64,000 nucleotides of DNA, taken from contig NZ_CAKLBU010000001.1 in assembly GCF_920984735.1 (NCBI RefSeq), positions 310,001 through 374,000 of the forward strand. Direction: 5' to 3'. Under the pieces are notes generated by a model. The model did no database searches and was not told where the DNA came from. It saw only the letters and a list, made by a program, of their open reading frames with translations. The translations under genes and the position numbers were made by a program. Positions within the stretch are counted from its first letter, which is position 1, and each line of letters begins with the position of its first letter. The stretch is from Pedobacter sp. Leaf250. Lineage in GTDB: Bacteria; Bacteroidota; Bacteroidia; Sphingobacteriales; Sphingobacteriaceae. Shown here piece after piece: positions 26,366 to 35,929 of the stretch.

Positions 26366-27223
26366 TTAATTATATAGCGTTCCGGTATTTACCACAGGTT
26401 GAACATGGCGATCTCCACAAAGCACAACCAATAAATTACTAACCATTGCAGCTTTTCTTTCTTCGTCTAAATCAACAATTCCTTTTTGAGATAATTTTTC
26501 CAAAGCCATTTCAACCATACCTACGGCGCCTTCAACAATAAGTTTTCTGGCCGCAATTACAGCGGTAGCTTGTTGTCGTTGTAACATGGCACTTGCAATT
26601 TCCGGTGCATAAGCCAAGTGCGAAATTCTGGCCTCTAAAACTTCAATTCCTGCTCTCGATAACCTTTCATTTAATTCATTCTCTAATAATTCACTCACCT
26701 TATCTGCACCATCCTTCAAAGTGATGCTATCCTCTTCTCCCTCAGAATGATCGTAAGGGAAGATATTTGCCAAATGCCTTACAGCCGCTTCACTTTGAAT
26801 ATTTACATATTGCATGTAATTCTCTACCGAAAAAACTGCCTTAGCTGTTTCATTAACTTTCCACACCACAACAGCTGCAATTTCAATCGGATTGCCCAAT
26901 TTATCGTTAACTTTTAATTGCTGTCCGTTAAGGTTGTTAGCTTTCAGCGATAATCTTCTCTTCGCTGTAAGCGGATTTACCCAGAAAAATCCATCAGCTT
27001 TAACTGTTCCAATGTATTTTCCAAATAAAGTTAAAACCATAGATTGATTTGGATTTATGATTAAGAAGCCAGGAAAAATTAAGAAGATATCTATGGCTAA
27101 TAGCAAACCGCCCCATAAAAAGTTCTCTGTAACGAAACAAAAAATCGATGCACCTAAAAGTGCTAAACATAATACGAAGGTTAAATAACCCGAAGGAGGG
27201 CTGATAATTTTTTCCTGATACAT
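26366..27223 (-). CDS. SPFH/Band 7 domain membrane protein
   Basis: From ATG 27223 the product is 285 residues (an in-frame start at 27280 adds 19 hydrophobic residues and is less likely). Two N-terminal hydrophobic segments (about 10-52) are followed by an SPFH domain (about 58-220; [22 protein letters not shown], split here after GKY, then [21 protein letters not shown]) and a helical tail with [26 protein letters not shown] proteins make multimeric membrane microdomain scaffolds. It heads a three-gene leftward operon with the PH-like protein and the Arc-family regulator. Confidence 0.88.
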   Translation of the reverse strand: MYQEKIISPPSGYLTFVLCLALLGASIFCFVTENFLWGGLLLAIDIFLIFPGFLIINPNQSMVLTLFGKYIGTVKADGFFWVNPLTAKRRLSLKANNLNGQQLKVNDKLGNPIEIAAVVVWKVNETAKAVFSVENYMQYVNIQSEAAVRHLANIFPYDHSEGEEDSITLKDGADKVSELLENELNERLSRAGIEVLEARISHLAYAPEIASAMLQRQQATAVIAARKLIVEGAVGMVEMALEKLSQKGIVDLDEERKAAMVSNLLVVLCGDRHVQPVVNTGTLYN

Positions 27224-27341
27224 AATTGATATTAATTTGATATCATAAAGTAAAATATAAAATTTGGTAATTGCAAACAAAATCTCTAAAATGTATATTA
27301 GATAAAAATGTTAATTTTGAAAGCACAATAATCTTATCGTT

Positions 27342-29420
27342 TTGGCCAAAATCAAGAAAAATTCACACAAAATCCTGTACCGTAAATATTCATCAAACCT
27401 TAAATATGTGATGATGATTTTTACCGTCTTTATCATTACACTTTTTCTTCCTAAGCAGCCACGTTTTAGATATGAGTTTGAAAAGAACACCGTTTGGAAA
27501 AATAAAGATTTAATTTCTCCTTTTAGCTTTGCGATATTAAAGACCAATCCGCAGGTTAGTAACGATAAAAAAAATGCCCTAAAAAATATATTACCGGTTT
27601 ATCAGTTCGATAAATCCATTTCTGATAATGCTTTAGAAGAATTTTCAAATGATTTTGATATCAAATGGAAATCCACACAACTTGATGAAAAAGATCGTTC
27701 GCAGTTCAAAACCGAAGCTTATAATCTACTGAAAATCATTTATCAAAAAGGTGTTGTCGGTTTAAACGTAAAACATCAAGGCGGCGCAAAGCATTATGAT
27801 TTTTCGTTAATGGAAAACAATGTCTCCAAAACGAGAAATACACAAGATGTTTTTACTGCCGAAACAGCACTATTATTTTTTAAGGCAAACTTTAAGGCTA
27901 CGAATCAGGTCATGGTCGATTTGGTGACAAATTTAGCAATGGATCACATTGTGCCAAATATTGTTTTTGATGAAAGATTAACGCAGGTGATCAAGGATAA
28001 TACAATAAATAATATTTCTACTACCAAAGGAATGGTGCAAAAGGGAGAATTAATTGTTGCTAAAAACGATGTAATTGACGAAGAAATTTATCAAAAACTC
28101 GAATCTTATAAAACAACTTATGATGCCCAAACAAAAACCATAGGAAGTAGAATGCTTGTTTATGTAGGTCAGGTGGTTTTGGTCAGTTTTATTTTAACCA
28201 TTTTAATGTCGTTCCTATTTCTGTTTAGGAAAGATATTTTTGCCGATAATCGACAACTGTCGCTAATACTCATTGTAACAACAGGCATGTTGCTGGCGCT
28301 TACCTGGGCAATTAAAATGGAAATTCCAAGTTTGTATTACATTCCATTCTGTGTGGTTCCGATTATAATAAGAATACTGTTTGATACCCGTTTAGCACTT
28401 TACCTTCACATGTTGGTAATTCTTATTGCCGGTTTTTTTGTCGCAAATAGCTTTGAATTTGTGTTTTACCAGGTAACTGCTGGTATGGTTGCCATATTTA
28501 GTATTAAAAATTTTGTAAAAAGGGAACGATTTCTCGTTTCGGCCATGTTTATTCTTTTATCATATTTCGTGGCATTTGTCGGCATCGCTTTACTACGTGA
28601 GGGAAGTTTTCGGGAAATCGAGTGGATAAACTTCGTTCCTTTTGTTTTTAGTGTTTTATTGTCTCTCTTGGCCTATCCATTAATTTACCTTTTCGAACGT
28701 ATTTTTGGTATCACTTCCGATGTGGCTTTGATAGAACTTACCAATACCAATAACAAATTACTTCGCGAGCTGGCCTTTAAAGCACCTGGAACCTTTCAGC
28801 ACTCATTACAGGTTGCAAACTTAGCAGAGGCTGCAATATTTAAAATTGGTGGTAACTCTGTTCTGGTTAGGGCAGGAGCACTTTATCATGATATTGGTAA
28901 AGTTGATAACCCCCAATATTTTATCGAGAACCAGAATACGGCAGTAAGTCCGCACGATAAATTGCCTTACGAGCAAAGTGCACAAATTATTATTCAACAT
29001 GTGCACAAGGGAATTGAGATTTTAAGGAAAAATCAAATTCCCGAAGCCATTATTGATTTCATTCGGACACATCATGGAAATACTCGGGTAGATTACTTTT
29101 ATCAATCCTTCTTGAAAAACACGCCCGAAAAATTCGTTGATGAAAACATTTTTCGATACCCTGGGCCGATACCTTTTAGTAAAGAGCAAGGGGTATTAAT
29201 GCTCGCAGATTCTGTCGAAGCAGCGTCAAGAAGTCTAAAAAATCCCGATGCGCAGAACATTAATGACATCGTTGAAAGAATAATTAACTACAAATTGGAA
29301 CAAAATCAATTAGATAATTGCGATTTAACATTAAAAGATATTGAAACTATCAAATTGATTTTCAAGACGATGCTGATGAGTATCTATCATGTGCGAATAG
29401 ATTATCAACAAGTTTTGTAA
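27342..29420 (+). CDS. PgpH-type 7TM-HD family phosphohydrolase
   Basis: The 692-residue protein starts at TTG 27342 (MAKIKKNSHK); no in-frame ATG precedes it and the next (codon 24) would cut the first membrane segment. It has an N-terminal membrane segment (about 22-38), an extracytoplasmic 7TMR-HDED-type region (about 45-265), about seven membrane helices (about 270-465) and a cytoplasmic HD domain (about 490-690) with YHDIGK (H and D near 515), HVHKGIEIL, and RTHHGNTRVDYFY. This architecture is that of PgpH, which degrades cyclic di-AMP. A TAATTTTG -7-like element lies at 27312-27319. It is divergent from the SPFH gene. Confidence 0.9.
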   Translation: MAKIKKNSHKILYRKYSSNLKYVMMIFTVFIITLFLPKQPRFRYEFEKNTVWKNKDLISPFSFAILKTNPQVSNDKKNALKNILPVYQFDKSISDNALEEFSNDFDIKWKSTQLDEKDRSQFKTEAYNLLKIIYQKGVVGLNVKHQGGAKHYDFSLMENNVSKTRNTQDVFTAETALLFFKANFKATNQVMVDLVTNLAMDHIVPNIVFDERLTQVIKDNTINNISTTKGMVQKGELIVAKNDVIDEEIYQKLESYKTTYDAQTKTIGSRMLVYVGQVVLVSFILTILMSFLFLFRKDIFADNRQLSLILIVTTGMLLALTWAIKMEIPSLYYIPFCVVPIIIRILFDTRLALYLHMLVILIAGFFVANSFEFVFYQVTAGMVAIFSIKNFVKRERFLVSAMFILLSYFVAFVGIALLREGSFREIEWINFVPFVFSVLLSLLAYPLIYLFERIFGITSDVALIELTNTNNKLLRELAFKAPGTFQHSLQVANLAEAAIFKIGGNSVLVRAGALYHDIGKVDNPQYFIENQNTAVSPHDKLPYEQSAQIIIQHVHKGIEILRKNQIPEAIIDFIRTHHGNTRVDYFYQSFLKNTPEKFVDENIFRYPGPIPFSKEQGVLMLADSVEAASRSLKNPDAQNINDIVERIINYKLEQNQLDNCDLTLKDIETIKLIFKTMLMSIYHVRIDYQQVL

Positions 29421-29426
29421 TTTTTT

Positions 29427-29456
29427 TTTGTAGAATAGGTTGTTTTACTATATTTG
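29427..29456 (+). promoter_or_regulatory. Promoter of the tRNA-Ser gene
   Basis: TTTG (29427-29430), an 18-nt spacer, then TATATTTG (29449-29456), fitting TTG / TAnnTTTG. It lies 43 bp before the tRNA and may also serve the two tRNA-Pro genes. Confidence 0.6.
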
Positions 29457-29499
29457 CAGACCTCAAAACAACGTCGGTAGGACGAAAAATGAGGAAGTT

Positions 29500-29587
<88 letters not shown>

Positions 29588-29688
29588 GAGAATAAAAAAT
29601 ATTTAAGCAAAAAAATTGATTTATCATTTTAAAATCGTTTCTTTGCCAACCCTTCGAAAAAGGGTTTAACAAAAGAAGATACCAAGTT

Positions 29689-29762
29689 CGGGATGTAGCG
29701 TAGCCCGGTATCGCGCCTGCTTTGGGAGCAGGAGGTCGTAGGTTCGAATCCTGCCATCCCGA
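29689..29762 (+). tRNA. tRNA-Pro (anticodon UGG), copy 1
   Basis: The acceptor arms CGGGATG and CATCCCG pair with discriminator A. Anticodon loop TTTGGGA lies between CCTGC and GCAGG with TGG at 29723-29725, followed by a GGTTCGAATC T-arm. 74 nt, no encoded CCA. It is identical to the copy 132 bp downstream. Confidence 0.96.
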
Positions 29763-29820
29763 CAAAAAGTTTTAACCTACTTTTTCAAAAAAAGGTTTAA
29801 CAAAAGGTGATACCTAAGTT

Positions 29821-29894
29821 CGGGATGTAGCGTAGCCCGGTATCGCGCCTGCTTTGGGAGCAGGAGGTCGTAGGTTCGAATCCTGCCATCCCGA
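29821..29894 (+). tRNA. tRNA-Pro (anticodon UGG), copy 2
   Basis: Identical in all 74 positions to copy 1; anticodon TGG at 29855-29857. Part of the upstream flank is repeated too (a GGTTTAACAAAAG block and GATACC before the gene), so this is a tandem duplication of about 132 bp. It is the last feature before a terminator and an integrase, and its 3' end is a plausible attachment site. Confidence 0.96.
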
Positions 29895-29919
29895 CACTTA
29901 CAGATACAAATCGTATCAA

Positions 29920-29957
29920 AAACCCTCTAAATGGTTCATTTAGGGGGTTTCGTGTTT
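29920..29957 (+). terminator. Terminator of the tRNA cluster
   Basis: AAACCCTCTAAAT (29920-29932) pairs with ATTTAGGGGGTTT (29938-29950), one T-G pair, 5-nt loop; a T-rich run CGTGTTTTTA follows. Confidence 0.8.
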
Positions 29958-30158
29958 TTATTGGTATCAGTTTAGGTAAAAGAATATCAAACTTTTTTTA
30001 CCAAATCCAATACCAGACTTTTCTCAGTATTATTGTTCTCTCAACAAAATCGAAATTTTTTTAGACATATTTTTTTTAAACAAAACTACCATATCCGTAT
30101 ATCCATTTTTTATCTGCTTTTGGTATTGGATTTGGTAAAAAAAGATGGAGGAAATTCG

Positions 30159-31397
30159 ATGAAATCTCATCACAGTTTTAGTGTTAATTTCTACATTAGA
30201 AGTGACAGGAAGGCCTTTGGGGTCGCTCCTTTGTATGTTAGAATTACGGTTGATGGAAAGATGGTTTATTTTTCTATAAAAAAGTCGGTGGATCCATCAC
30301 AATGGAACCAAAGAGCTCAGAAAATGAAAGGAAATTCACCAGAGAATAATTCTGTGCGTGACAGAATGCGACAAGTTCTGAACGATATCAATGTTGCTTA
30401 CGATGAACTACGTTTTCAGAAAGAGTTGGTAACAGCAGAAAAGATTAAAATCAAAGTGGAAGGCGAGGAGCAGGGCAAGTCATTAAAAGACTTAATTAAA
30501 TACCATTTCGATCAACCGGGTAAATTACTAGCTACAGGCACATTAAAAAATTACTATTCCACAGAGCGATTTCTATCAGAATTTTTAAAGAGAAAAAAGT
30601 TATCAGACATTCAGCTCGGAAGAATAGATTTTAAGTTTATTACTGATTTTGGCGTTTATTTACGAACTAAAGCACCTGATAAAGGACAGAGACCTTGCAC
30701 TAACAATACAGTAATGAAACACGTGGAAAGATTTCAGAAGTTGATGGGGCTTGCGTTAAAATTTGGCTGGATTTTGAGAGATCCTTTCCTTCATTTTACT
30801 CGAAAACTTGTGACTAAAGACCGCGAGGTTCTTAATGATAATGAATTGGCTTCAATTCAACAGGTAGATTTGCCCGATACTGTTCAAGCTGTTGTGCGTG
30901 ATAGGTTTATTTTCAGTTGTTACACTGGGCTTGCTTACAGTGAAATCAGCTCCCTTGCTTCCCATCACATTACGACTGATAATGAAGGAGGTGTCTGGCT
31001 CGTGATGCAAAGGAAGAAAACATTAAATACCAATGGGCGAAGTTTTCATGTATTGGTACTACCAGTAGCCATGGCTCTGATTCAAAAATATAAACTATCT
31101 CCTGAAGCGATCAATAGGGAAACAATTTTCCCCTGACCTTCGAATCAATACACAAACAGGAGTTTAAAGGTAATTGCGCAAAAGGCGGGGGTGCGCAGAG
31201 AATTGACCTTTCACGTTGCCAGGCATACATTTGCCACGACTGTGACGTTAGAGAAAGGAATCTCAATTGAGAGCGTGTCGCATATGCTAGGGCACTCAAA
31301 TATCCGAACGACACAAATTTATTCGAAAGTTAATCAGAAAAAGGTAGCGAATGAGATGAAGTATCTTTTTATGGCCCAGCAGATAGTGATAACATAA
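30159..31397 (+). pseudogene. Tyrosine recombinase (integrase) interrupted by an in-frame TGA
   Basis: From ATG 30159, preceded by a GGAGG site, the frame reads a Bacteroidota-type integrase: arm-binding domain (about 1-90), SAM-like core-binding domain (about 105-215) and catalytic domain. At codon 326 (31134-31136) a TGA interrupts the phrase IFP-stop-PSNQ; the same frame then continues without shift through NRSLKVIAQKAG, HVARHTFATTV (the H-x-x-R), MLGHSNIRTTQIYSKV (second His and the nucleophile Tyr) to 31397, 412 codon positions in all, normal for the family. The N-terminal fragment alone lacks H-x-x-R and Tyr and should be inactive. It directly follows tandem tRNA-Pro genes. Either a nonsense-mutated gene or one needing readthrough; I favour decay. 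Confidence 0.88.
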
Positions 31398-31523
31398 GAA
31401 TAAGTCTTAATATCCCAATTTCATTTTCTTTAATTTTGGTAGTAGGCTGTAATCTATCGCAGCCTGCTATCAATACTATTACGTTTTTAAACGAGGCCAG
31501 CTAAATCTGTTACTAAACGTTTT

Positions 31524-32642
31524 TTAAGTAGTAAGTGGGACTTTTTTGCCTGTTTTAACCGCCTCGAAGATGGCATCAATAATTTTAAGGTCTTTCAAGG
31601 CTTCTTCTCCGTTCACTGGAACTATCGGCTTTTTATTTGCAAAAATAATGTCGGCCATTTCGTCCATTTGTACCGTTTGGTGAATGGTTACCGGTTGCGT
31701 GAGTTCGCCCTGATGTGTCCTTCCCTTTATCGGACCATAACCGGTTGAGGGCTGCATTTCTGCAAATCCTTTGTCACCACTTAGAAAAAATCTATCTAGA
31801 TGATTAATGTTGTAGCTAGATAAGCAGGATGCTACAGCACCACTGGTGAAACCGAGTTGGAATTGAATGGTTTCATCAACACCAACTTTAAATTTTACCG
31901 GATCCGTTTTGGTTTCCTGAGCGGTCACCCAAATCGGTTCTTCACCCACCATATACCTCGCTCCATTAAGTGCATAAATCCCGATATCCATCATTGATCC
32001 GCCGCCAGCTAGCGCTTTGTTTAAACGCCACTGTTTAGGATCCCCTGCTTTAAAACCACATTGCCCCTGGAAAAACATCACCTTACCAAATTCTCCGGCA
32101 TTTCGCATCCGGATCACTTCCAATGTGCGTGGCTCAAAATGCATTCTGTAGCCAACCAGCAATTTTACATCTGCTTTTTTACAGGCGTCTATCATCTCTT
32201 GTCCCTCTCTGGCATTTAGCGCCATGGGTTTTTCGCATATCGCGTGTTTCCCCGCATTGGCTACACGGATGACCTGACTATGGTGCAATGCGTTTGGTGT
32301 AATCACATAAATCGCATCAATATCCGGATTGTTTTTCACCTGATCGAAGTTGTTATAATTGTAGCAATTTTTTTCAAGGATATTATACTTCGCTTGCCAG
32401 TCTTTGATTTTAGAAGGAGTACCACTAATAACACCTACCAGCTTAGCTTTAGTGCAGTCTTTCATTGCTTCGGCGACACGGGTACCATATCCACCCAAAC
32501 CCATGATAGCAACCCTCAATACTTTTCCCTGGTAGGGCTGTTCATTATCATCTGAAGAATCAGCAAATGTTGATAATGAATTCAATTGCAGCATCAAGGC
32601 TGATGCACCTATATTTCGTAAAAAATCTCTTCTGGTATTCAT
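31524..32642 (-). CDS. Gfo/Idh/MocA-family oxidoreductase with twin-arginine signal
   Basis: From ATG 32642 the product is 372 residues and begins MNTRRDFLRNIG, a twin-arginine motif followed by a hydrophobic stretch (ASALMLQLNSLSTFA), so it is probably exported folded with its NAD(P) cofactor. VAIMGLGGYGTRVAEAM (about 45-61) is the Rossmann glycine motif, and CEKPMALNAREG (about 132-143) carries the EKP signature of the family. The C-terminal domain contains GGGSMMDIGIYALNGARYMVG, given here as a contiguous run of 20 plus one. Substrate unknown, probably a sugar or sugar derivative. It stands alone, with 120 bp to the integrase and about 700 bp to the next gene. Confidence 0.88.
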   Translation of the reverse strand: MNTRRDFLRNIGASALMLQLNSLSTFADSSDDNEQPYQGKVLRVAIMGLGGYGTRVAEAMKDCTKAKLVGVISGTPSKIKDWQAKYNILEKNCYNYNNFDQVKNNPDIDAIYVITPNALHHSQVIRVANAGKHAICEKPMALNAREGQEMIDACKKADVKLLVGYRMHFEPRTLEVIRMRNAGEFGKVMFFQGQCGFKAGDPKQWRLNKALAGGGSMMDIGIYALNGARYMVGEEPIWVTAQETKTDPVKFKVGVDETIQFQLGFTSGAVASCLSSYNINHLDRFFLSGDKGFAEMQPSTGYGPIKGRTHQGELTQPVTIHQTVQMDEMADIIFANKKPIVPVNGEEALKDLKIIDAIFEAVKTGKKVPLTT

Positions 32643-32858
32643 AGTCAGCAATTAAGGATGGATGTAATAATATAAAATACGGATTGTTCCTCATCATTTG
32701 GTACATTACTTGATCCGTTGAATTGTGTAAACTAAAATTTAAAGGCTCTTTGTTTTATTTTGGTCGACTTCCAAATCATAAAATCCCTATTCCCGGTTAT
32801 GCCTTCACTGAAACATGATCATCAAAATGTTCTACCATATTATGTAACGATATTTATT

Positions 32859-33077
32859 TTAAACCCATTGTCTGTTAAATTCTCCTTTTAACTCGATAAT
32901 TATGATAACTACCGCGGTGTCATTGATGCTATTCAAATTTTTGATCTTCCCGAAGCTCAATAACTTCATCTTTTTTATATGGTGAGCCTTAAGATCAATG
33001 TGTTTAGTGACTACATCACCACTCGGAACTATAAACAATAAATCAAAATTGTAGTTGGTATAATTTTTTACTTTCAT
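32859..33077 (-). CDS. Possible small protein in a 0.7-kb gap
   Basis: A 72-codon frame (MKVKNYTNYNFDLLFIVPSGDV...) with alternating hydrophobic and charged residues and a late VVIIIIEL strand. No recognised domain and no clear ribosome-binding site. The remainder of the gap 32652-33367 holds only the perfect hairpin at 33288-33318. I give this low weight. Confidence 0.3.
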   Translation of the reverse strand: MKVKNYTNYNFDLLFIVPSGDVVTKHIDLKAHHIKKMKLLSFGKIKNLNSINDTAVVIIIIELKGEFNRQWV

Positions 33078-33287
33078 GGATACACCATTTTGCTTGAACC
33101 AGCTCTTTAAATCTATCTGTGCGTCTATTCGAGCGCTAGTGACATGTTGATAAGGTAATCTATCCTAATAATGTATTAAAACTCCGTTTTATACATCATC
33201 TGTGAAAATTATTGTACAAGAAATTAATCAGATTGATTTAGTAGGACTTATCGAAAAACAAAGGTATAATGGGTTCACTTCGTGAAT

Positions 33288-33318
33288 ATAACGGCAATCT
33301 TTCGAGGATTGCCGTTAT
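33288..33318. repeat. Perfect 12-bp hairpin
   Basis: ATAACGGCAATC (33288-33299) and GATTGCCGTTAT (33307-33318) pair perfectly around a 7-nt loop. There is no T run on either side. A second small palindrome, TTCAC-TTC-GTGAA, lies immediately before it (33274-33286). Likely the 3' end structure of the leftward transcript ending at 33368, or an RNA-processing or protein site. Confidence 0.5.
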
Positions 33319-33367
33319 GCAGATTGCTATGGTAAGATCAGTTGGTTTTTTAACTGATAACCAGGAG

Positions 33368-33850
33368 CTATTTTCTTTTTTTAATTAGTGCAATCGATAG
33401 TACAGTTGCAGCTATGGTAACCAACGTTTTAGTAGCGAAATTTTTTGCATTATATCGGAGCTCAGATTTTATTCCACGTTCGGCCAGGACATTAGGGAGA
33501 ATGCCATTACCTATATCTTCGATGATGCCTTCCCAAGCATTAACCCGGTCCGCAAGTATCAGCGGAATCCAGTGTCGGTATCTGTCTTCACTGTGCTTAA
33601 AAGCATAACGTCTAATTATTCCGCTTAACCCTGAAGGAGGTACGGTATTTCCGAACACGGCACTATATTGTGGCCTTTCATTGGATTTTAGCAACTCCAC
33701 GTCAACTTTTTGTTGTTCAGAACGCTCGTAGTTACTTCGCTTATGATCATCTCCCGTATAGTTTTTCATCGGGTAAGTTGGCTCATTATCAATGTCAATA
33801 TCCATTCCCCATCCCGGGATATTTTTGTAATCTTGGTTTTCAGTTTTCAT
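33368..33850 (-). CDS. Conserved Sphingobacteriaceae protein with C-terminal membrane anchor
   Basis: From ATG 33850 the product is 160 residues (an upstream start at 33928 would overlap the preceding dehydrogenase gene). It has NIPGWGMDIDIDNEPTYPMK near the N-terminus, SNERPQYSAVFGNTVPPSGLSG (two adjacent pieces, about 55-76), then HWIPLILADRVNAWEGIIEDI (about 91-110), and ends with one hydrophobic segment (TLVTIAATVLSIALI) and KKRK. I recognise it as a protein recurrent beside oxidoreductases in this family; function unknown. It begins 4 bp after the zinc alcohol dehydrogenase, so the two are cotranscribed. Confidence 0.75.
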   Translation of the reverse strand: MKTENQDYKNIPGWGMDIDIDNEPTYPMKNYTGDDHKRSNYERSEQQKVDVELLKSNERPQYSAVFGNTVPPSGLSGIIRRYAFKHSEDRYRHWIPLILADRVNAWEGIIEDIGNGILPNVLAERGIKSELRYNAKNFATKTLVTIAATVLSIALIKKRK

Positions 33851-33854
33851 AGTT

Positions 33855-35006
33855 TTAGTGTTTGGCTGAAGGAATAAGTACAGTTTTGATACACTCGTCA
33901 AGTTTTTTTGAAAATATATTGTATGCATCTGAAATTTCTTCCAGTGGAACCCGATGGGTGATCAGGCCTTTTGGATTTAATCGACCTGCCTGTACATGTT
34001 CTATAAGTTTCGGAAGAAGCCTTTTAACAGATGCCTGGTTGGCTCGCAGTGTAATCCCTTTATTCAATACATTACCAATAGGCACGTAATTAAATGGCGG
34101 CCCATAAACCCCGACTACCGATACTATTCCTCCTTTTTTTACAGAGTTGATTGCCCACTGTAATGCAGTTGCAGCACCCGCCTGCATCAGGGTTACCTTA
34201 CCAGTGAAAGTCTGCAGGGTATTACCTTCCGCTTCACAGCCTACACAATCAATACAGACATCCGCACCATACCAGTCTGTGGTTTTTTTAAGGAATACAA
34301 CCGGATCGGCCATGGATTTAAAGCTGTAAGCTTCGCATTTTGCATAATTTTTGGCAAACTCAAGGCGGTATTCGATATGGTCAATAATGATCACCCGGGC
34401 AGCGCCAAAAAACCAGGCACACCTCGCTGCCATTATTCCAATGGGGCCAGCACCGAAAACAACCACAGTGTCACCTTCTTTGATGCCACCCATTTCGGCG
34501 GCCTGGTATCCGGTTGGAACCACATCGGTCAGTAAAACGGCATCATCAGGATCCATATCGGCAGGAATGACGGTAGGGCCAAAGTTTGCATATGGAACCC
34601 TCACATACTCTGCTTGTCCACCGTTGTAACCTCCTGCGGTATGGGAATAACCAAATATTGCCCCTACAGCCGTAGCCATCGAATTGGATTCATGACAATT
34701 GCCGTATAAGCCTTGTTTGCAAAAGTTACACTTACCACAGGCAATATTGAATGGAACCAAAACTTGATCACCAATCTTTATGTTAGTCACAAGTGGACCA
34801 ATTTCCTCAATAATTCCGATGAACTCATGTCCGAAAGTTGAACCCACGCGGGTATCCGGAACCATACCATGATACAGGTGTAAATCTGAACCACAGATAC
34901 AAGTTCTGGTAACACGGACAATTGCATCTTCAGGATGAAGGATTTCCGGCATCGGGCGCTGTTCGACGCGTACGCGAAATGGCCCTCTGTAATTCATTGC
35001 TAGCAT
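33855..35006 (-). CDS. Zinc-dependent alcohol dehydrogenase (formaldehyde-dehydrogenase-like)
   Basis: The 383-residue medium-chain dehydrogenase has the catalytic-zinc ligands in CICGSDLHLYHG and GHEFIGIIEE, the structural-zinc cysteines in CGKCNFCKQGLYGNC (four Cys at about 97, 100, 103, 111), and the NAD-binding VVFGAGPIGIMAARCAWFFG (about 183-202). The combination CGSDLHLYHG plus a large catalytic domain matches glutathione-independent formaldehyde dehydrogenase-like enzymes. The real substrate is unknown. It is visibly richer in G+C than the genes before 30 kb. Confidence 0.9.
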   Translation of the reverse strand: MLAMNYRGPFRVRVEQRPMPEILHPEDAIVRVTRTCICGSDLHLYHGMVPDTRVGSTFGHEFIGIIEEIGPLVTNIKIGDQVLVPFNIACGKCNFCKQGLYGNCHESNSMATAVGAIFGYSHTAGGYNGGQAEYVRVPYANFGPTVIPADMDPDDAVLLTDVVPTGYQAAEMGGIKEGDTVVVFGAGPIGIMAARCAWFFGAARVIIIDHIEYRLEFAKNYAKCEAYSFKSMADPVVFLKKTTDWYGADVCIDCVGCEAEGNTLQTFTGKVTLMQAGAATALQWAINSVKKGGIVSVVGVYGPPFNYVPIGNVLNKGITLRANQASVKRLLPKLIEHVQAGRLNPKGLITHRVPLEEISDAYNIFSKKLDECIKTVLIPSAKH

Positions 35007-35285
35007 ATGATTTGTTTTAAGGTGAAAATGGTACCGGAAAATATTTCTCGGATAATTTGGTAGTGCTTTAGTACTTCTTTAATACCGCAGAAGGAATAGT
35101 TTAGACAACGGAGAATTTCTTTCATCTTGTCTGTATCGATCTTACTTAACAACCGTAATCAAATACAGAAGTTTTGTAAATTTCTTTAATGACTAATTTC
35201 TGAGCTCTTTAATCGCTGCGGATGTCAAATTAATCAATGAATATTGGATGATCTTTTCCTGGTACGACCAACGCATCAGTACAGC

Positions 35286-35615
35286 TTAAAAAGATTTATT
35301 AAGATCATACCCAGTTGAATCATGTTTTGCCCGTTCCCGATATTCGTTCAAAAATTGCTTCACGCTTTCAGGCGGCTCGTGTTCTGAAAGCATTTTTTTA
35401 AGGTCCATATTGTTTGATAGCATTAATTGGAGATTATACTCCCAGTTTAACAATGCTTCTTCAATAGATTTTCCGCAACCATATATTCCGCTCTGCGGAT
35501 TATTCCCATACAGTGCACAGAAATTATCTTCATTTTTAAATATGATGGGATTGAATTTAGCAGCTGTTCCTTCAAGCACGACCTGGACGATTAATTTTTC
35601 TGGAATATTCATCAT
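35286..35615 (-). CDS. HicB-like small protein
   Basis: The 109-residue product contains DNFCALYGNNPQSGIYGCG followed by KSIEEALLNWEYNLQ (about 29-63), the beta-turn-helix arrangement of the HicB/DUF1902 partial RNase H-like fold in antitoxins. Its tail (MLSEHEPPESVKQFLNEYRERAK) is helical. No HicA-type toxin gene lies on either side, so this is at best an orphan antitoxin-like protein. The flanks 35007-35285 and 35616-35929 hold nothing I can support. Confidence 0.45.
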   Translation of the reverse strand: MMNIPEKLIVQVVLEGTAAKFNPIIFKNEDNFCALYGNNPQSGIYGCGKSIEEALLNWEYNLQLMLSNNMDLKKMLSEHEPPESVKQFLNEYRERAKHDSTGYDLNKSF

Positions 35616-35929
35616 TTATTGGCTTTAAATCATTTATGCGGTAAGTACTGAAAATATTAGTTATTCACGCTTCTTACACTACCTGAGTATTCAGATTGAG
35701 TCGGCATGACCGACCTTCTCGGATTCGATTGATTGTAGTTAATAAGACAACATGCTCTTATTCATTTTGGTTTTATCTGCTGACAAGCTTCTTGCGGGTA
35801 AAAATAACTGAAGGCATAGCCTGTTTTTCGGGTACCCTAAAATTGCTTAAACCATCATTGAACGACGCGTAACTTCCTTGCATATAAAGAAAGATCGTTT
35901 ATCCTCTTCAATAGCGCGCGGTATCATGT

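Noticed and set aside
35286..35615. HicAB toxin-antitoxin module
   Set aside because: Only a HicB-like part is visible; no HicA-sized gene with the conserved His lies on either side.
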